Positions 48,231 through 56,258 of a stretch of DNA of 64,000 bases are shown here, in pieces; within the stretch, counting starts at the first letter, position 1, and the number at the start of each line of letters is the position of its first letter. Position numbers and translations under genes: made by a program. The notes under the pieces were generated by a model. That model had not been told where the DNA came from. It was given only the letters and a program-made list of their open reading frames with translations, and did no database searches. Location: NCBI GenBank assembly GCA_017934045.1, contig JAGBKK010000025.1, forward strand, positions 18,173 to 82,172. The letters run 5' to 3'. The stretch is from Neisseriaceae bacterium. GTDB lineage: Bacteria; Pseudomonadota; Gammaproteobacteria; Burkholderiales; Neisseriaceae.

Positions 48231-48337
48231 TATAGTCAAATAAATTCAAAAGTGAAACAGGCGGCGTTGGCTGCGACAGTATAAATAATACGGCAAGACA
48301 CGCCAACGCATTTCAATTTTGAAGTTGTTTGACTATA
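48231..48337. mobile_element. Correia-like miniature element, copy 4
   Basis: TATAGTCAAATAAATTCAAA at the left and TTTTGAAGTTGTTTGACTATA at the right bound 107 bp with the core GACAGTATAAATAATACGGC. It is nearly the same sequence as copy 3, so these two form a younger subfamily than copies 1 and 2. It lies between smpB and the mgtE promoter. Confidence 0.85.
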
Positions 48338-48367
48338 TTATTTCAGGCAGCCTGAAAAATAAATATA

Positions 48368-48377
48368 GTGCTATAAT
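48368..48377 (+). promoter_or_regulatory. Extended -10 promoter of mgtE
   Basis: TGCTATAAT is a full extended -10 element (TGnTATAAT) with the TATAAT at 48372-48377; the -35 region overlaps the DUS at 48342-48356 and has no clear TTGACA. Transcription from about 48384 would give a leader of roughly 140 nt before mgtE. Confidence 0.6.
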
Positions 48378-48420
48378 TCGCACTCTTTTTTAATCACTCG
48401 TAACCTTACGGGCTTTTATT

Positions 48421-48474
48421 ATGGAAACAGACAGTTGTAGTTTTTATATTAAAAATCAACAAATTAAACAATAA
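48421..48474 (+). CDS. Possible 17-residue leader peptide upstream of mgtE
   Basis: An ATG at 48421 opens a frame METDSCSFYIKNQQIKQ ending with TAA at 48472-48474, inside the presumed mgtE leader. No strong ribosome binding site precedes it. Its stop lies a few bases before the first arm of a hairpin that competes with one sequestering the mgtE start codon. Position, not sequence, makes it interesting. Confidence 0.3.
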   Translation: METDSCSFYIKNQQIKQ

Positions 48475-48481
48475 TCTTGCC

Positions 48482-48531
48482 CAAATGGTTGAGTCATTTG
48501 TGGTGTGATTATTTTAGGATACACAAATGAC
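48482..48531 (+). promoter_or_regulatory. Competing hairpins over the mgtE start codon
   Basis: GTCATTTGTG (48493-48502) is the exact complement of CACAAATGAC (48522-48531), which contains the mgtE ATG at 48527; the loop holds the AGGA ribosome binding site. The same segment can instead pair upstream, CAAATG (48482-48487) with CATTTG (48495-48500). The two structures exclude each other, as expected of a translational switch. Confidence 0.5.
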
Positions 48532-49933
48532 CGAACCTAATCTTAACTATGCTCCTGACAGCATTTCGGAGCAATTTACACAAATTCAGGACTTGGCAGA
48601 ACGCTTACTGCCTTACTATGCTCAACCGAATATTGAGCAAAATTCTGATTATATTCAATTAGTTGAATTACTGCACGACTTGCACCCTGCGGATATGGCG
48701 GCGGTGTTGGAGTCGCTGCCTTTGCAAGAGCGGGTGTTGGTGTGGAAACTTGCCCAGCCCGAAGATGACGGCGAAGTTTTGTTGGAAGTTTCTGATTCTG
48801 TTCGTGAAACTTTGATTGAAACGATGGGTAAAGAAGAACTCATCGCCGCGGTGGAAGATTTGCCCGCTGCCGAAGTTGCCGAACTTGCCCCCGATTTACC
48901 GCAACATGTGGTGAGCGAAGTTTTGGAAAGTCGCGATGAAGAAGAACGCCAACAAATTCAATCGACGATGTCGTATGAAGAAGACACGGTCGGTTCGATT
49001 ATGGATTATGAGTTGGTCAGCATTCGTGCCGATGTCTCCTGCGAAGTGGTGCTGCGTTATCTTCGCCGTTTTGACATTCTGCCTGATCACACCGACAAAA
49101 TTTTTGTGGTTGATGAAGACGATATTCTGCAAGGCGTTCTGCCCATTCGCAAATTGTTGGTGTGCGACCCTGATGACTTGGTTGCCGATGTCATGTCGCG
49201 TGATGTGGTGAAATTTCACCCCGAAGACAACGCCGAAGAAGCCGCCCAAGCGTTTGAAAAATATGACTTAATTACCGCACCTGTAATTGATGAACATCAG
49301 AAACTCATCGGCAGACTAACGGTTGATGAAATTGTCGATGTGATTCGTGAAGAATCCGAAGCCGATATGTTGAATATGGCAGGTTTGCAAGAAGAAGAAG
49401 ACTTGTTCGCCCCTGTGATTGACTCGGTGAAAAACCGTTGGGTGTGGTTGGCAGTGAATTTATGCACTGCACTGGTCGCCAGCCGTGTGATTGGCTTGTT
49501 TGAAGGTTCAATTGAAAAAATTGTTGCCTTGGCGGCGTTAATGCCGATTGTTGCAGGCATAGGCGGCAATTCAGGCAACCAAACCATTACGATGATTGTG
49601 CGTGCGTTAGCCACAGGACAACTCAACGGCACGCAACCTTTGCAATTATTCAAAAAAGAAATCGGCGTAGCCCTTGCCAATGGCGTTTTGTGGGGCAGTG
49701 CTATGGGCTTGATTACTTTTATTATTTATAAAGAAATCGGATTAAGTTTGGTGATGATTGCCGCAATGACATTGAATTTAGTATTAGCCGCCGCACTCGG
49801 CGTGTTAATACCGCTGACTATGGAAAAATTAGGCAAAGACCCAGCACTCGGCAGCAGCGTGTTAATTACCGCCGTAACCGATTCAGGCGGATTCTTTATC
49901 TTCTTGGGTTTGGCGAGTTTGTTTTTGTTGTAA
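48527..49933 (+). CDS. mgtE: Magnesium transporter/channel MgtE
   Basis: The 468-residue protein has the MgtE N-domain (LHDLHPADMAAVLESLP), two CBS domains (about 150-270, with GSIMDYELVSI and APVIDEHQKLIGRLTV) and a C-terminal channel domain of five membrane segments (MPIVAGIGGNSGNQTITMIVRAL). The cytoplasmic domains sense Mg2+ and gate the channel. The start has AGGA 7 nt upstream. The leader carries a promoter, a small ORF and competing hairpins. Confidence 0.96.
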   Translation: MTEPNLNYAPDSISEQFTQIQDLAERLLPYYAQPNIEQNSDYIQLVELLHDLHPADMAAVLESLPLQERVLVWKLAQPEDDGEVLLEVSDSVRETLIETMGKEELIAAVEDLPAAEVAELAPDLPQHVVSEVLESRDEEERQQIQSTMSYEEDTVGSIMDYELVSIRADVSCEVVLRYLRRFDILPDHTDKIFVVDEDDILQGVLPIRKLLVCDPDDLVADVMSRDVVKFHPEDNAEEAAQAFEKYDLITAPVIDEHQKLIGRLTVDEIVDVIREESEADMLNMAGLQEEEDLFAPVIDSVKNRWVWLAVNLCTALVASRVIGLFEGSIEKIVALAALMPIVAGIGGNSGNQTITMIVRALATGQLNGTQPLQLFKKEIGVALANGVLWGSAMGLITFIIYKEIGLSLVMIAAMTLNLVLAAALGVLIPLTMEKLGKDPALGSSVLITAVTDSGGFFIFLGLASLFLL

Positions 49934-49944
49934 TCAAAATTTTT

Positions 49945-49956
49945 AGGCAGCCTGAA
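49945..49956 (+). repeat. Kingella-type DUS 12-mer without palindromic extension
   Basis: AGGCAGCCTGAA is preceded by TTT, so only one dialect is present. It lies between mgtE and the next membrane protein, 12 bp before its start. Confidence 0.6.
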
Positions 49957-49967
49957 AAGAGAATAAT

Positions 49968-50420
49968 ATGAAAGAAAACGAAATATCCCATTCATCAAAT
50001 GCACCGATAATACGGTTTATGATTTGGGTAGTTATGTCTTTTATTTCATTGTTTATTTGTTATCTGATTGCCCAAGCAAATGGCGGAAAACTTTGGGGAA
50101 TGGTGTCGGTTAATAGCAAATTTATTTCTATTACTGCAATATTTTTGCTTTGCTTTATGTTTATCGCAGAAGTATTGCAAAAGCAAGATACTTGGGTAAT
50201 GATTGGTAATAATATATTTATCGGTTTTGCACCTGCTTTATTCTTTTTTTTCTTGGCTTTGATACCAGACGATGATGGTTTGGGAACATTTTTAATGCTG
50301 ATGATGGCATTGCTTTTTGTACCATTAGGCATTATCACCACAATCAACACCATTGCCGTTCGCATACATTATGTAATCTGTCGCAATTCAGAACAAAAAC
50401 GAAATCAAATAATAGATTAG
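49968..50420 (+). CDS. Small membrane protein (150 aa), unknown
   Basis: Four hydrophobic segments are visible (IIRFMIWVVMSFISLFICYL, a second with ITAIFLLCFMFIAEVL, FIGFAPALFFFFLALI, and LMLMMALLFVPLGIITTI). The ends are short and polar. No family was recognised. It follows mgtE on the same strand and may share its transcript. The sequence is AT-rich. Confidence 0.65.
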   Translation: MKENEISHSSNAPIIRFMIWVVMSFISLFICYLIAQANGGKLWGMVSVNSKFISITAIFLLCFMFIAEVLQKQDTWVMIGNNIFIGFAPALFFFFLALIPDDDGLGTFLMLMMALLFVPLGIITTINTIAVRIHYVICRNSEQKRNQIID

Positions 50421-50433
50421 CAACACCCCATAC

Positions 50434-50472
50434 TGTTATTACGAGCCTTGACACAGTCAAGACATAGTAATC
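50434..50472. repeat. REP-like palindrome
   Basis: TGTTATTACGAGCCTTGACA and CAGTCAAGACATAGTAATC resemble the REP-like family with TTATTACGAGC in place of TCATTGCGAGC; the inner stem is CTTGACA...GTCAAG. Confidence 0.45.
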
Positions 50473-50537
50473 TTTGCACACAAGAAGAACGGCAACTCAA
50501 AAATGATTTTAACTTCACTCCGTTCGTTGAACGCTGT

Positions 50538-50585
50538 TTCAGGCAGCCTGAAAACCCTATAAACAACCCTTTCAGGCTGCCTGAA
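50538..50585. terminator. Inverted DUS pair between convergent genes
   Basis: TTCAGGCAGCCTGAA (50538-50552) and TTCAGGCTGCCTGAA (50571-50585) face each other across 18 bp. They lie between the convergent 150-residue membrane protein gene and the bactofilin gene. Confidence 0.5.
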
Positions 50586-50589
50586 AAAC

Positions 50590-50616
50590 AAAAACACCGC
50601 AATGATGCGGTGTTTT
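50590..50616 (-). terminator. Rho-independent terminator of the bactofilin gene
   Basis: On the minus strand AAACACCGCA, TCAT, TGCGGTGTTT forms a perfect 10-bp stem followed by TTGTTTTT, 11 bp after the stop. Confidence 0.8.
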
Positions 50617-50626
50617 CTGCCCTACT

Positions 50627-51400
50627 CTATTTCTTTTTTGCTTTGCGTCTGGCTAATGCGGCATTGACAGCAGGGTCGTTTAAGCCTGCCAACCATTGCA
50701 ACAAGCCCTCGTAAGTGGCTGGATTTTCTGCCAAAACAGGACGCAATTCTTTGTGATATGCCAACTGTTGTAGGAGTTCTGGCGGAGATTTGGGATTTGC
50801 CGCTGCCGCTAAAATGGCAGGATTGATAACACTATCATTAGCTTGCGGTTTCGGCGATATTGTTTGGGGTTGAGAAGTTTGTTTTGTCGATTGTTGGGCT
50901 TTGACAGCAGCAGCTTTTTTTTCTGCGATTTGTTTTTCTGCCATAGCTTTCGCAGCAGCGGCTTTTTCTGCGGCTTCTTTTTCGGCTTTTTCTTTGGCTT
51001 CTTTTGCTGCCTCAATCGCAGGTTCTACGGTAGGCGGATTCATATTCAGGTTGCCTTGATAAACCGCACCTTGTTCAATTTTCAGTGTTTCGGTGTTGAT
51101 GTTGCCTGAAAACACCGCAGACGGCTGTAAATGCACATGACGGGCGTTAATATCGCCAGTCATCTGCCCAAAAACGGCAATTTCACGACATTCCACATTA
51201 CCTTGCAACCAACCTTTTTCACCGATAATCACACAATCGGAAGACACAATATCTCCTTCGATTTTGCCGTCTAATTGCAAAGGCGTAGAAAGAGAAAGAT
51301 TACCGTAAATCTCACACCCTACGCCAATCACGGTAGCGGCAGAAATTTGAGTTTCGCTTTGGGGTGTTGAGTTGTCTTTTTTGGTTAGTTTGCTGAACAT
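50627..51400 (-). CDS. Bactofilin with Ala/Lys-rich linker and leucine-rich-variant-like tail
   Basis: The 257-residue protein has a bactofilin (polymer-forming cytoskeletal) domain at about 20-125, with the repeating beta-helix pattern SAATVIGVGCEIYGNLSLS, LDGKIEGDIVSSDCVIIG and QMTGDINARHVHL. An Ala/Lys/Glu-rich helical linker follows (about 135-175), then a tail of about 60 residues (PAILAAAANPKSPPELLQQL, LAENPATYEGLLQWLAG) that resembles leucine-rich-repeat-variant units. Bactofilins polymerise without nucleotide and shape cells. The fused tail may anchor the filament to a partner. The gene stands alone. Confidence 0.85.
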   Translation of the reverse strand: MFSKLTKKDNSTPQSETQISAATVIGVGCEIYGNLSLSTPLQLDGKIEGDIVSSDCVIIGEKGWLQGNVECREIAVFGQMTGDINARHVHLQPSAVFSGNINTETLKIEQGAVYQGNLNMNPPTVEPAIEAAKEAKEKAEKEAAEKAAAAKAMAEKQIAEKKAAAVKAQQSTKQTSQPQTISPKPQANDSVINPAILAAAANPKSPPELLQQLAYHKELRPVLAENPATYEGLLQWLAGLNDPAVNAALARRKAKKK

Positions 51401-51532
51401 AATAAAACCTGCTGTTCTGTTGATAAAACGGTGATAATGCTTGAATAGTCAATCACAGCAAGCATTGTAACAGAATATCACGCATTGCAAAAAAAAATCG
51501 GCATTATGCTGTTTCAGGCTGCCTGAAAAACT

Positions 51533-51871
51533 TTAACCCTCGCGTGCGTGGTTAATGGTGTAGCGTGGCAATTCCACGGTTAAATCGCAATCGGCAACGG
51601 TGGCTTGACAACTTAATCTTGATTGGGCTTCCAAACCCCATGCTTGGTCTAATAAATCTTCTTCAATATCGCTGGCAGGAGACAACGACTGAAAACCTTG
51701 CCGCACAATAATATGACAAGTTGTGCAGGCACAGGATTTTTCACAAGCATGTTCAATTTCAATACCATTGTCTAACAGTGCATCAACAATTTTGGTGCCT
51801 GGGGCAATGTTTTTCAGTTCAGCACCATGGGGGCAAAGTTCGGCGTGCGGTAAGACAGTAATGGTGGGCAT
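51533..51871 (-). CDS. fdx: ISC-type [2Fe-2S] ferredoxin
   Basis: The 112-residue adrenodoxin-type ferredoxin donates electrons for Fe-S cluster assembly. The four cluster Cys are in ACEKSCACTTC (spacing C-x5-C-x2-C with one more Cys between) and RLSCQATV. SLSPASDIEEDLLDQAWG is characteristic. The rest of the isc operon is absent from the window, so fdx is separated from it here. It is divergent from fabH. Confidence 0.93.
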   Translation of the reverse strand: MPTITVLPHAELCPHGAELKNIAPGTKIVDALLDNGIEIEHACEKSCACTTCHIIVRQGFQSLSPASDIEEDLLDQAWGLEAQSRLSCQATVADCDLTVELPRYTINHAREG

Positions 51872-52010
51872 ATCAATTCTTTCGGTTTGTGTAAAATATT
51901 TTTTCAGGCTGCCTGAAATGGGCGTTATGATATATCAAATATCAGAAAATAGACAAATACCATTATTCGCCCTATCATTCTACCTTTTGACTTTATCAAT
52001 GATGAACACA

Positions 52011-52973
52011 ATGACTTATTCTCGCATTTTAGGTATCGGCAGTTATCTGCCTACCAAACGCATAACCAACGATGATTTAGCCCAAATGGTGGAAACTTCG
52101 GACGAATGGATTTCACAACGCACAGGCATTAAGGCTCGCCACATTGCCGATGACAGCGAAAAAACCAGCGATTTAGCACTCAAAGCCGCACAAAACGCTT
52201 TATCACAAGCCAATATCCACCCTAACGAAATTGATTTAATCATCGTTGGCACGGTTACAGGCGATTATGCTTTTCCATCAACCGCCTGCTTGGTGCAACA
52301 AAAATTGGGCATTACCAACCGTTGCCCTGCGTTTGATATTCAGGCAGCCTGTGCGGGTTTTATGTATGCGATGACGATGGCAGACGCTTATATTCGTGGC
52401 GGTTTGGCGAAAAAAGCGTTGATTATCGGTGCGGAAACATTAAGTCGCATTGTCAATTGGCAAGACCGCAATACCTGCGTGTTGTTTGGCGATGGAGCAG
52501 GTGCGGCGGTTTTGGGAGCGTCTGACGAGCCTGGTATTATTCACTCTAAAATGTGTGCCGATGGTGCGTTTGAATCGGTTTTACATATGAACGGCAGAAT
52601 GAATAACGGCGAATGGACTGGGGCGAAGTTCATCAATATGGACGGTCAAGCAGTGTTTAAGTTTGCGGTCAAATCGTTAGCCGAAGTGGCCCAAGAGACC
52701 CTTAACGAAGCCAATTTTCCAGCAGAAAAAATCGATTGGTTAGTGCCACACCAAGCCAACAGCCGCATTATTGACGCGACTGCCGAACATTTGGGCTTGC
52801 CACGCGAAAAAGTCATTCTCACGGTTGCCGAACACGCCAACACTTCTGCTGCCAGTATTCCTTTGGCATTGGACGAGGGCATTCGCACAGGCAAAATTCA
52901 ACGCGGACAGCATTTATTATTAGAAGGTATCGGCGGTGGTTTTGCATGGGGAGCAATGTTGTTGCGTTATTGA
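52011..52973 (+). CDS. fabH: Beta-ketoacyl-ACP synthase III
   Basis: The 320-residue enzyme starts fatty acid synthesis by condensing acetyl-CoA with malonyl-ACP. The catalytic triad is visible: Cys in AACAGFMYAM, His in VPHQANSRII and Asn in AEHANTSAAS. I chose MTYSRILGIGSYLP (52011) because it gives the usual size. ATGs at 52002 and 51999 are 3-4 codons upstream and none has a good ribosome binding site. The longer frame overlaps fdx in antisense. The plsX and fabD neighbours usual in other bacteria are absent. Confidence 0.95.
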   Translation: MTYSRILGIGSYLPTKRITNDDLAQMVETSDEWISQRTGIKARHIADDSEKTSDLALKAAQNALSQANIHPNEIDLIIVGTVTGDYAFPSTACLVQQKLGITNRCPAFDIQAACAGFMYAMTMADAYIRGGLAKKALIIGAETLSRIVNWQDRNTCVLFGDGAGAAVLGASDEPGIIHSKMCADGAFESVLHMNGRMNNGEWTGAKFINMDGQAVFKFAVKSLAEVAQETLNEANFPAEKIDWLVPHQANSRIIDATAEHLGLPREKVILTVAEHANTSAASIPLALDEGIRTGKIQRGQHLLLEGIGGGFAWGAMLLRY

Positions 52974-52980
52974 TATTTTT

Positions 52981-53023
52981 TTCAGGCAGCCTGAAACATT
53001 TTATTATTTTCAGGCTGCCTGAA
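52981..53023. terminator. Inverted DUS pair, shared terminator of fabH and the LtaS-like gene
   Basis: TTCAGGCAGCCTGAA (52981-52995) and TTCAGGCTGCCTGAA (53009-53023) form a 15-bp stem across a 13-bp loop between two convergent stops (52973 and 53027). Confidence 0.65.
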
Positions 53024-53026
53024 AAA

Positions 53027-55024
53027 TTATTGTGTAACCATTCTATTGATTAACCACGGTAAAAATTCAGCATAATGCTCTGCTTTTTTAACCACAGGCA
53101 GACTTTTTTCTGGCATTTCTGATGATTGCGAAAAAGCTAATAATTTATCCGCATCTTGCCAAGCATAAAATTGACGGTTGCGATTTTCAATAAATCCTTC
53201 ATTAAAAATAGTGATTTCATTATTGTAACCATAATTGCACCACGCATTATTATTTTCAGATAATAAATCACAACCTGTATTGATATAACTTTGATTAGAC
53301 AGTGTATGGGCGTATAAAGTGGGAAATATATCTTTATGCGAACCAAAGCGTTCTTTACGGTATTGTACATTATGGGTATATTGTGGTGGTAAATAGACAT
53401 AAAATGGCACAGCATGACCTAATGCAAATTCCGCAGGATTGGTATAACCAATACCGCGAATATTATGGTCTCCTGTGGCAGCAATCACGGTATTACCTTG
53501 TTGTTTGACTTGACCGATAAATTCACCCAAAGCATTATTGGCATAATGAAAAGTATTAAATACTTCGGCGATATTTTCATTTAATTTTGCTAATCGTTCT
53601 TGTTCTTGTGCTGTAAAAATAAAATGTTGTCTTTTGGCACTACTTGGTAACTTAAATGGTGGGTGATTGGTAATAGATAAAGTAAAAATAAAAACGGGTT
53701 GTTGTGTATTTGTTAATATTTCATTGGCGTAATCAAACATATATTTATCTGGAACACCCCAAGTGGCACTTTCTTGTTGTGCTTGTGGATAATGTTGTTT
53801 TAGAAAATGTTCGTCAATAAATTCATCAACCCCTAAATGGTGAGAAAATTCGCGTAAATTACGCCAACCGCCATTACCAGCGGTAATAAAAACAATACGA
53901 TAACCTGCTTGTTTATAGGGTAAAAAAACATTGGTGGGAAATGCTTTGTTTCGCATTTTACTTTGAGAAATATCAGGCGACATACTGCGAATAAATAAAC
54001 GGTGTAATGTATCAGCAGTGCCGTCTCCTTCGCTAACAAAACGCGAAAAAAGATAATCTTGTTCAAAATGTGGTCTTAATGCTCCTAATAAATCACGATT
54101 ATTGGGATTGTCAAATTGCAATAAATGCGTCCCCATACTTTCCATTAAGGAAAAAACCACATTGGGTTTTTGTTGTTCTACTATTTCATTTGTGGGAATA
54201 TGAACAGATAATTCATCAATATTGGCTGATGAAACAGGTTTATCCAATAAAACAGAAAATAAACGCACGCCATCTTCATCGGAAACAGGGTGAAAAGCCG
54301 TGCTTTTTTTATAATCTTTTGTTGCCCATTGTAGATAAAAAATACCATTGGCAACCATTTTATTGAGTGTTGCGGAATTGGAAACGGTGGCATCATCACG
54401 GCGTAATGGAAATTTACCAAAAGAACCACGAATACCAATAACCAAAACAGATATAATCATTAAAATAAATAATAAACCTTTTGACCAATGAATTGGACGA
54501 ATATATTTTTTACTATAATAACGATGAATATAAGAAAACAATTTAATACATAAAAATGTAAAACATAAAGTAATTAAAATAATTGGAATAATGGGATAAT
54601 CAGACATAATGGTTTTTAATACTGCTTTGGTGTCTTCATCAATCAGACCAAAAACAAATACATCAAATTGTCTGTCGTATGTTTTATAATAAAAAATGTC
54701 TAAAATGGTAATAATAAATGTTAATACAATAAAGAAAATTAACGGAAATCGTTGAATACGATAAAAGCGTTCTAATCCTTTTTGAGAAATCAATAAAACA
54801 CAAGCAATCAATACAAACAATGATAAAACAATCAATGAAATTTTTATATCAAAACGCAAACCATTGAATAATAATTTAATAATATCTTGTCGATATTGCG
54901 TGCGTATGGTTTGGTCGGTATAGTGAAAAAAAAGCCATAATCGTCCAGCCATCATAATGATAAGCATAAACAAGGTAAAAATCAGCCATTCAACAGTGAT
55001 TTTTTTAAATATGGTTAATTTCAT
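53027..55024 (-). CDS. LtaS-like sulfatase-fold phosphoglycerol/phosphoethanolamine transferase
   Basis: The 665-residue protein has five N-terminal membrane segments (about 10-210) and a periplasmic alkaline-phosphatase-superfamily domain. VVFSLMESMGTHLL supplies the first metal-binding Glu, FVSEGDGTADTLHRL the probable catalytic Thr, and TLSITNHPPF, AATGDHNIRG and GSHKDIFPTLYAH the later metal sites. The set of motifs is closest to the LtaS/MdoB group, which moves phosphoglycerol from phosphatidylglycerol. The acceptor is unknown; periplasmic glucan or a surface polymer is possible. AAAGGT precedes the start. AT-rich composition is notable. Confidence 0.82.
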   Translation of the reverse strand: MKLTIFKKITVEWLIFTLFMLIIMMAGRLWLFFHYTDQTIRTQYRQDIIKLLFNGLRFDIKISLIVLSLFVLIACVLLISQKGLERFYRIQRFPLIFFIVLTFIITILDIFYYKTYDRQFDVFVFGLIDEDTKAVLKTIMSDYPIIPIILITLCFTFLCIKLFSYIHRYYSKKYIRPIHWSKGLLFILMIISVLVIGIRGSFGKFPLRRDDATVSNSATLNKMVANGIFYLQWATKDYKKSTAFHPVSDEDGVRLFSVLLDKPVSSANIDELSVHIPTNEIVEQQKPNVVFSLMESMGTHLLQFDNPNNRDLLGALRPHFEQDYLFSRFVSEGDGTADTLHRLFIRSMSPDISQSKMRNKAFPTNVFLPYKQAGYRIVFITAGNGGWRNLREFSHHLGVDEFIDEHFLKQHYPQAQQESATWGVPDKYMFDYANEILTNTQQPVFIFTLSITNHPPFKLPSSAKRQHFIFTAQEQERLAKLNENIAEVFNTFHYANNALGEFIGQVKQQGNTVIAATGDHNIRGIGYTNPAEFALGHAVPFYVYLPPQYTHNVQYRKERFGSHKDIFPTLYAHTLSNQSYINTGCDLLSENNNAWCNYGYNNEITIFNEGFIENRNRQFYAWQDADKLLAFSQSSEMPEKSLPVVKKAEHYAEFLPWLINRMVTQ

Positions 55025-55060
55025 TTTTGACCTTTTTTTATTTTTCAGGCTGCCTGAAAG

Positions 55061-56023
55061 TTATTCACAACACGAAGAAACCGCATACATTTGTTCGTCT
55101 ATTTGAAAATGGCGTGCGGTATTCATATCATGTTGAATTTGTTGTTTTAATTCATCTAAATGATTGAATTTTTGTTCGTCTCGTATTTTAGAAAGAAACA
55201 CCACTTGCAAGCGTTTTCCATATAAATCACCTGAAAAATCAAACAGATGAACTTCTAAATGTTGTTGTGTGTTGTTTGATACGGTGGGATTGTATCCCAA
55301 ATTAGCAACACCGCGTTTTCGACCAAAATCCCCTAATACATCAACCACATAAACGCCGTTCAAAGGGTAATGATGTGGGGATAAATAAATGTTGGCAGTG
55401 GGACAGCCGATGGTTCTGCCCAATTTTTTGCCGTGCATTACTCGTCCTGACAATGTGTAAGGTCTGCCTAATAAGTGGTGTGCTTGCAATAAATCGCCTG
55501 TGGATAGGGCAAGTCGCACAGCGGTGCTGGACGCACGCCTGCCTTGCAGTAATACAGACGACATTTGTGCGGTTTCAAAGTGTGTTTGTTGTTGTAATAA
55601 TGCCACATTTCCTTGTCTTTGACGACCAAAACGAAAATCATCGCCAATCAATAAGTATTTGACATTTAATCCTTTTATCAACATTTTGTAAATAAAATCA
55701 TCGGCTGTTTGTTGTGCAAATGATTGATTAAAACGAACCACCCATGCGTTATCTATCGAGCCACTGTTTGCTAACAATTGTAATTTATCGCGTAACGGCG
55801 TGAGACGAAAAGGTTTTTGTATCTTTTTAAGACGAGAAAAATATTCCACAGGTTGCGGTTCAAACAACATAATTGCTGTGTGCAAGTTTCGCTCGTCAGC
55901 GGCTTGTCGCAGTTGTTTGAGAATGGCACAATGCCCCAAATGCACACCGTCAAAGTTGCCAATCGTCAAGGCAACGCCGTTTGCAAAGTGTGGGCAAGCC
56001 GATTGTCCTAAATAAATATTCAT
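55061..56023 (-). CDS. ribF: Bifunctional riboflavin kinase/FAD synthetase
   Basis: The 320-residue protein makes FMN and FAD. The N-terminal nucleotidyltransferase part has LTIGNFDGVHLGHCAIL, FEPQPVEYF and YLLIGDDFRFGRQRQGN; the C-terminal kinase part has GRVMHGKKLGRTIGCPTANI, and NGVYVVDV, LGYNPTV and EVHLFDFSGDLYGK. The length is normal. It is followed downstream by the LtaS-like gene after a DUS (55044-55058); lspA and ileS, common neighbours, are not here. Confidence 0.96.
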   Translation of the reverse strand: MNIYLGQSACPHFANGVALTIGNFDGVHLGHCAILKQLRQAADERNLHTAIMLFEPQPVEYFSRLKKIQKPFRLTPLRDKLQLLANSGSIDNAWVVRFNQSFAQQTADDFIYKMLIKGLNVKYLLIGDDFRFGRQRQGNVALLQQQTHFETAQMSSVLLQGRRASSTAVRLALSTGDLLQAHHLLGRPYTLSGRVMHGKKLGRTIGCPTANIYLSPHHYPLNGVYVVDVLGDFGRKRGVANLGYNPTVSNNTQQHLEVHLFDFSGDLYGKRLQVVFLSKIRDEQKFNHLDELKQQIQHDMNTARHFQIDEQMYAVSSCCE

Positions 56024-56177
56024 TGTATTACAAGCACATTATGTTCATTAAAGGGGCATTATTTTACGCTGTTTTTATGACACATAGTAATGAATAACGA
56101 CCGTTTATCAAGCAAAATTGTCCGTTAAGTGAATTCAAAGACGCTATTTTTTAGCAAATGTTGTAAAATAGACAAGT

Positions 56178-56216
56178 TTCAGGCAGCCTGAAACCTTATT
56201 TTTCAGGCTGCCTGAA
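56178..56216. repeat. Inverted DUS pair upstream of the GAPDH gene
   Basis: TTCAGGCAGCCTGAA (56178-56192) and TTCAGGCTGCCTGAA (56202-56216) form a hairpin just 42 bp before the start codon. Unlike the other pairs, it does not lie between convergent genes; it follows no gene on the plus strand, so it lies in the leader or core promoter. Confidence 0.65.
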
Positions 56217-56258
56217 AAAAATATGATCAATAACCCACTGAAATTTCAGGATTTAACT

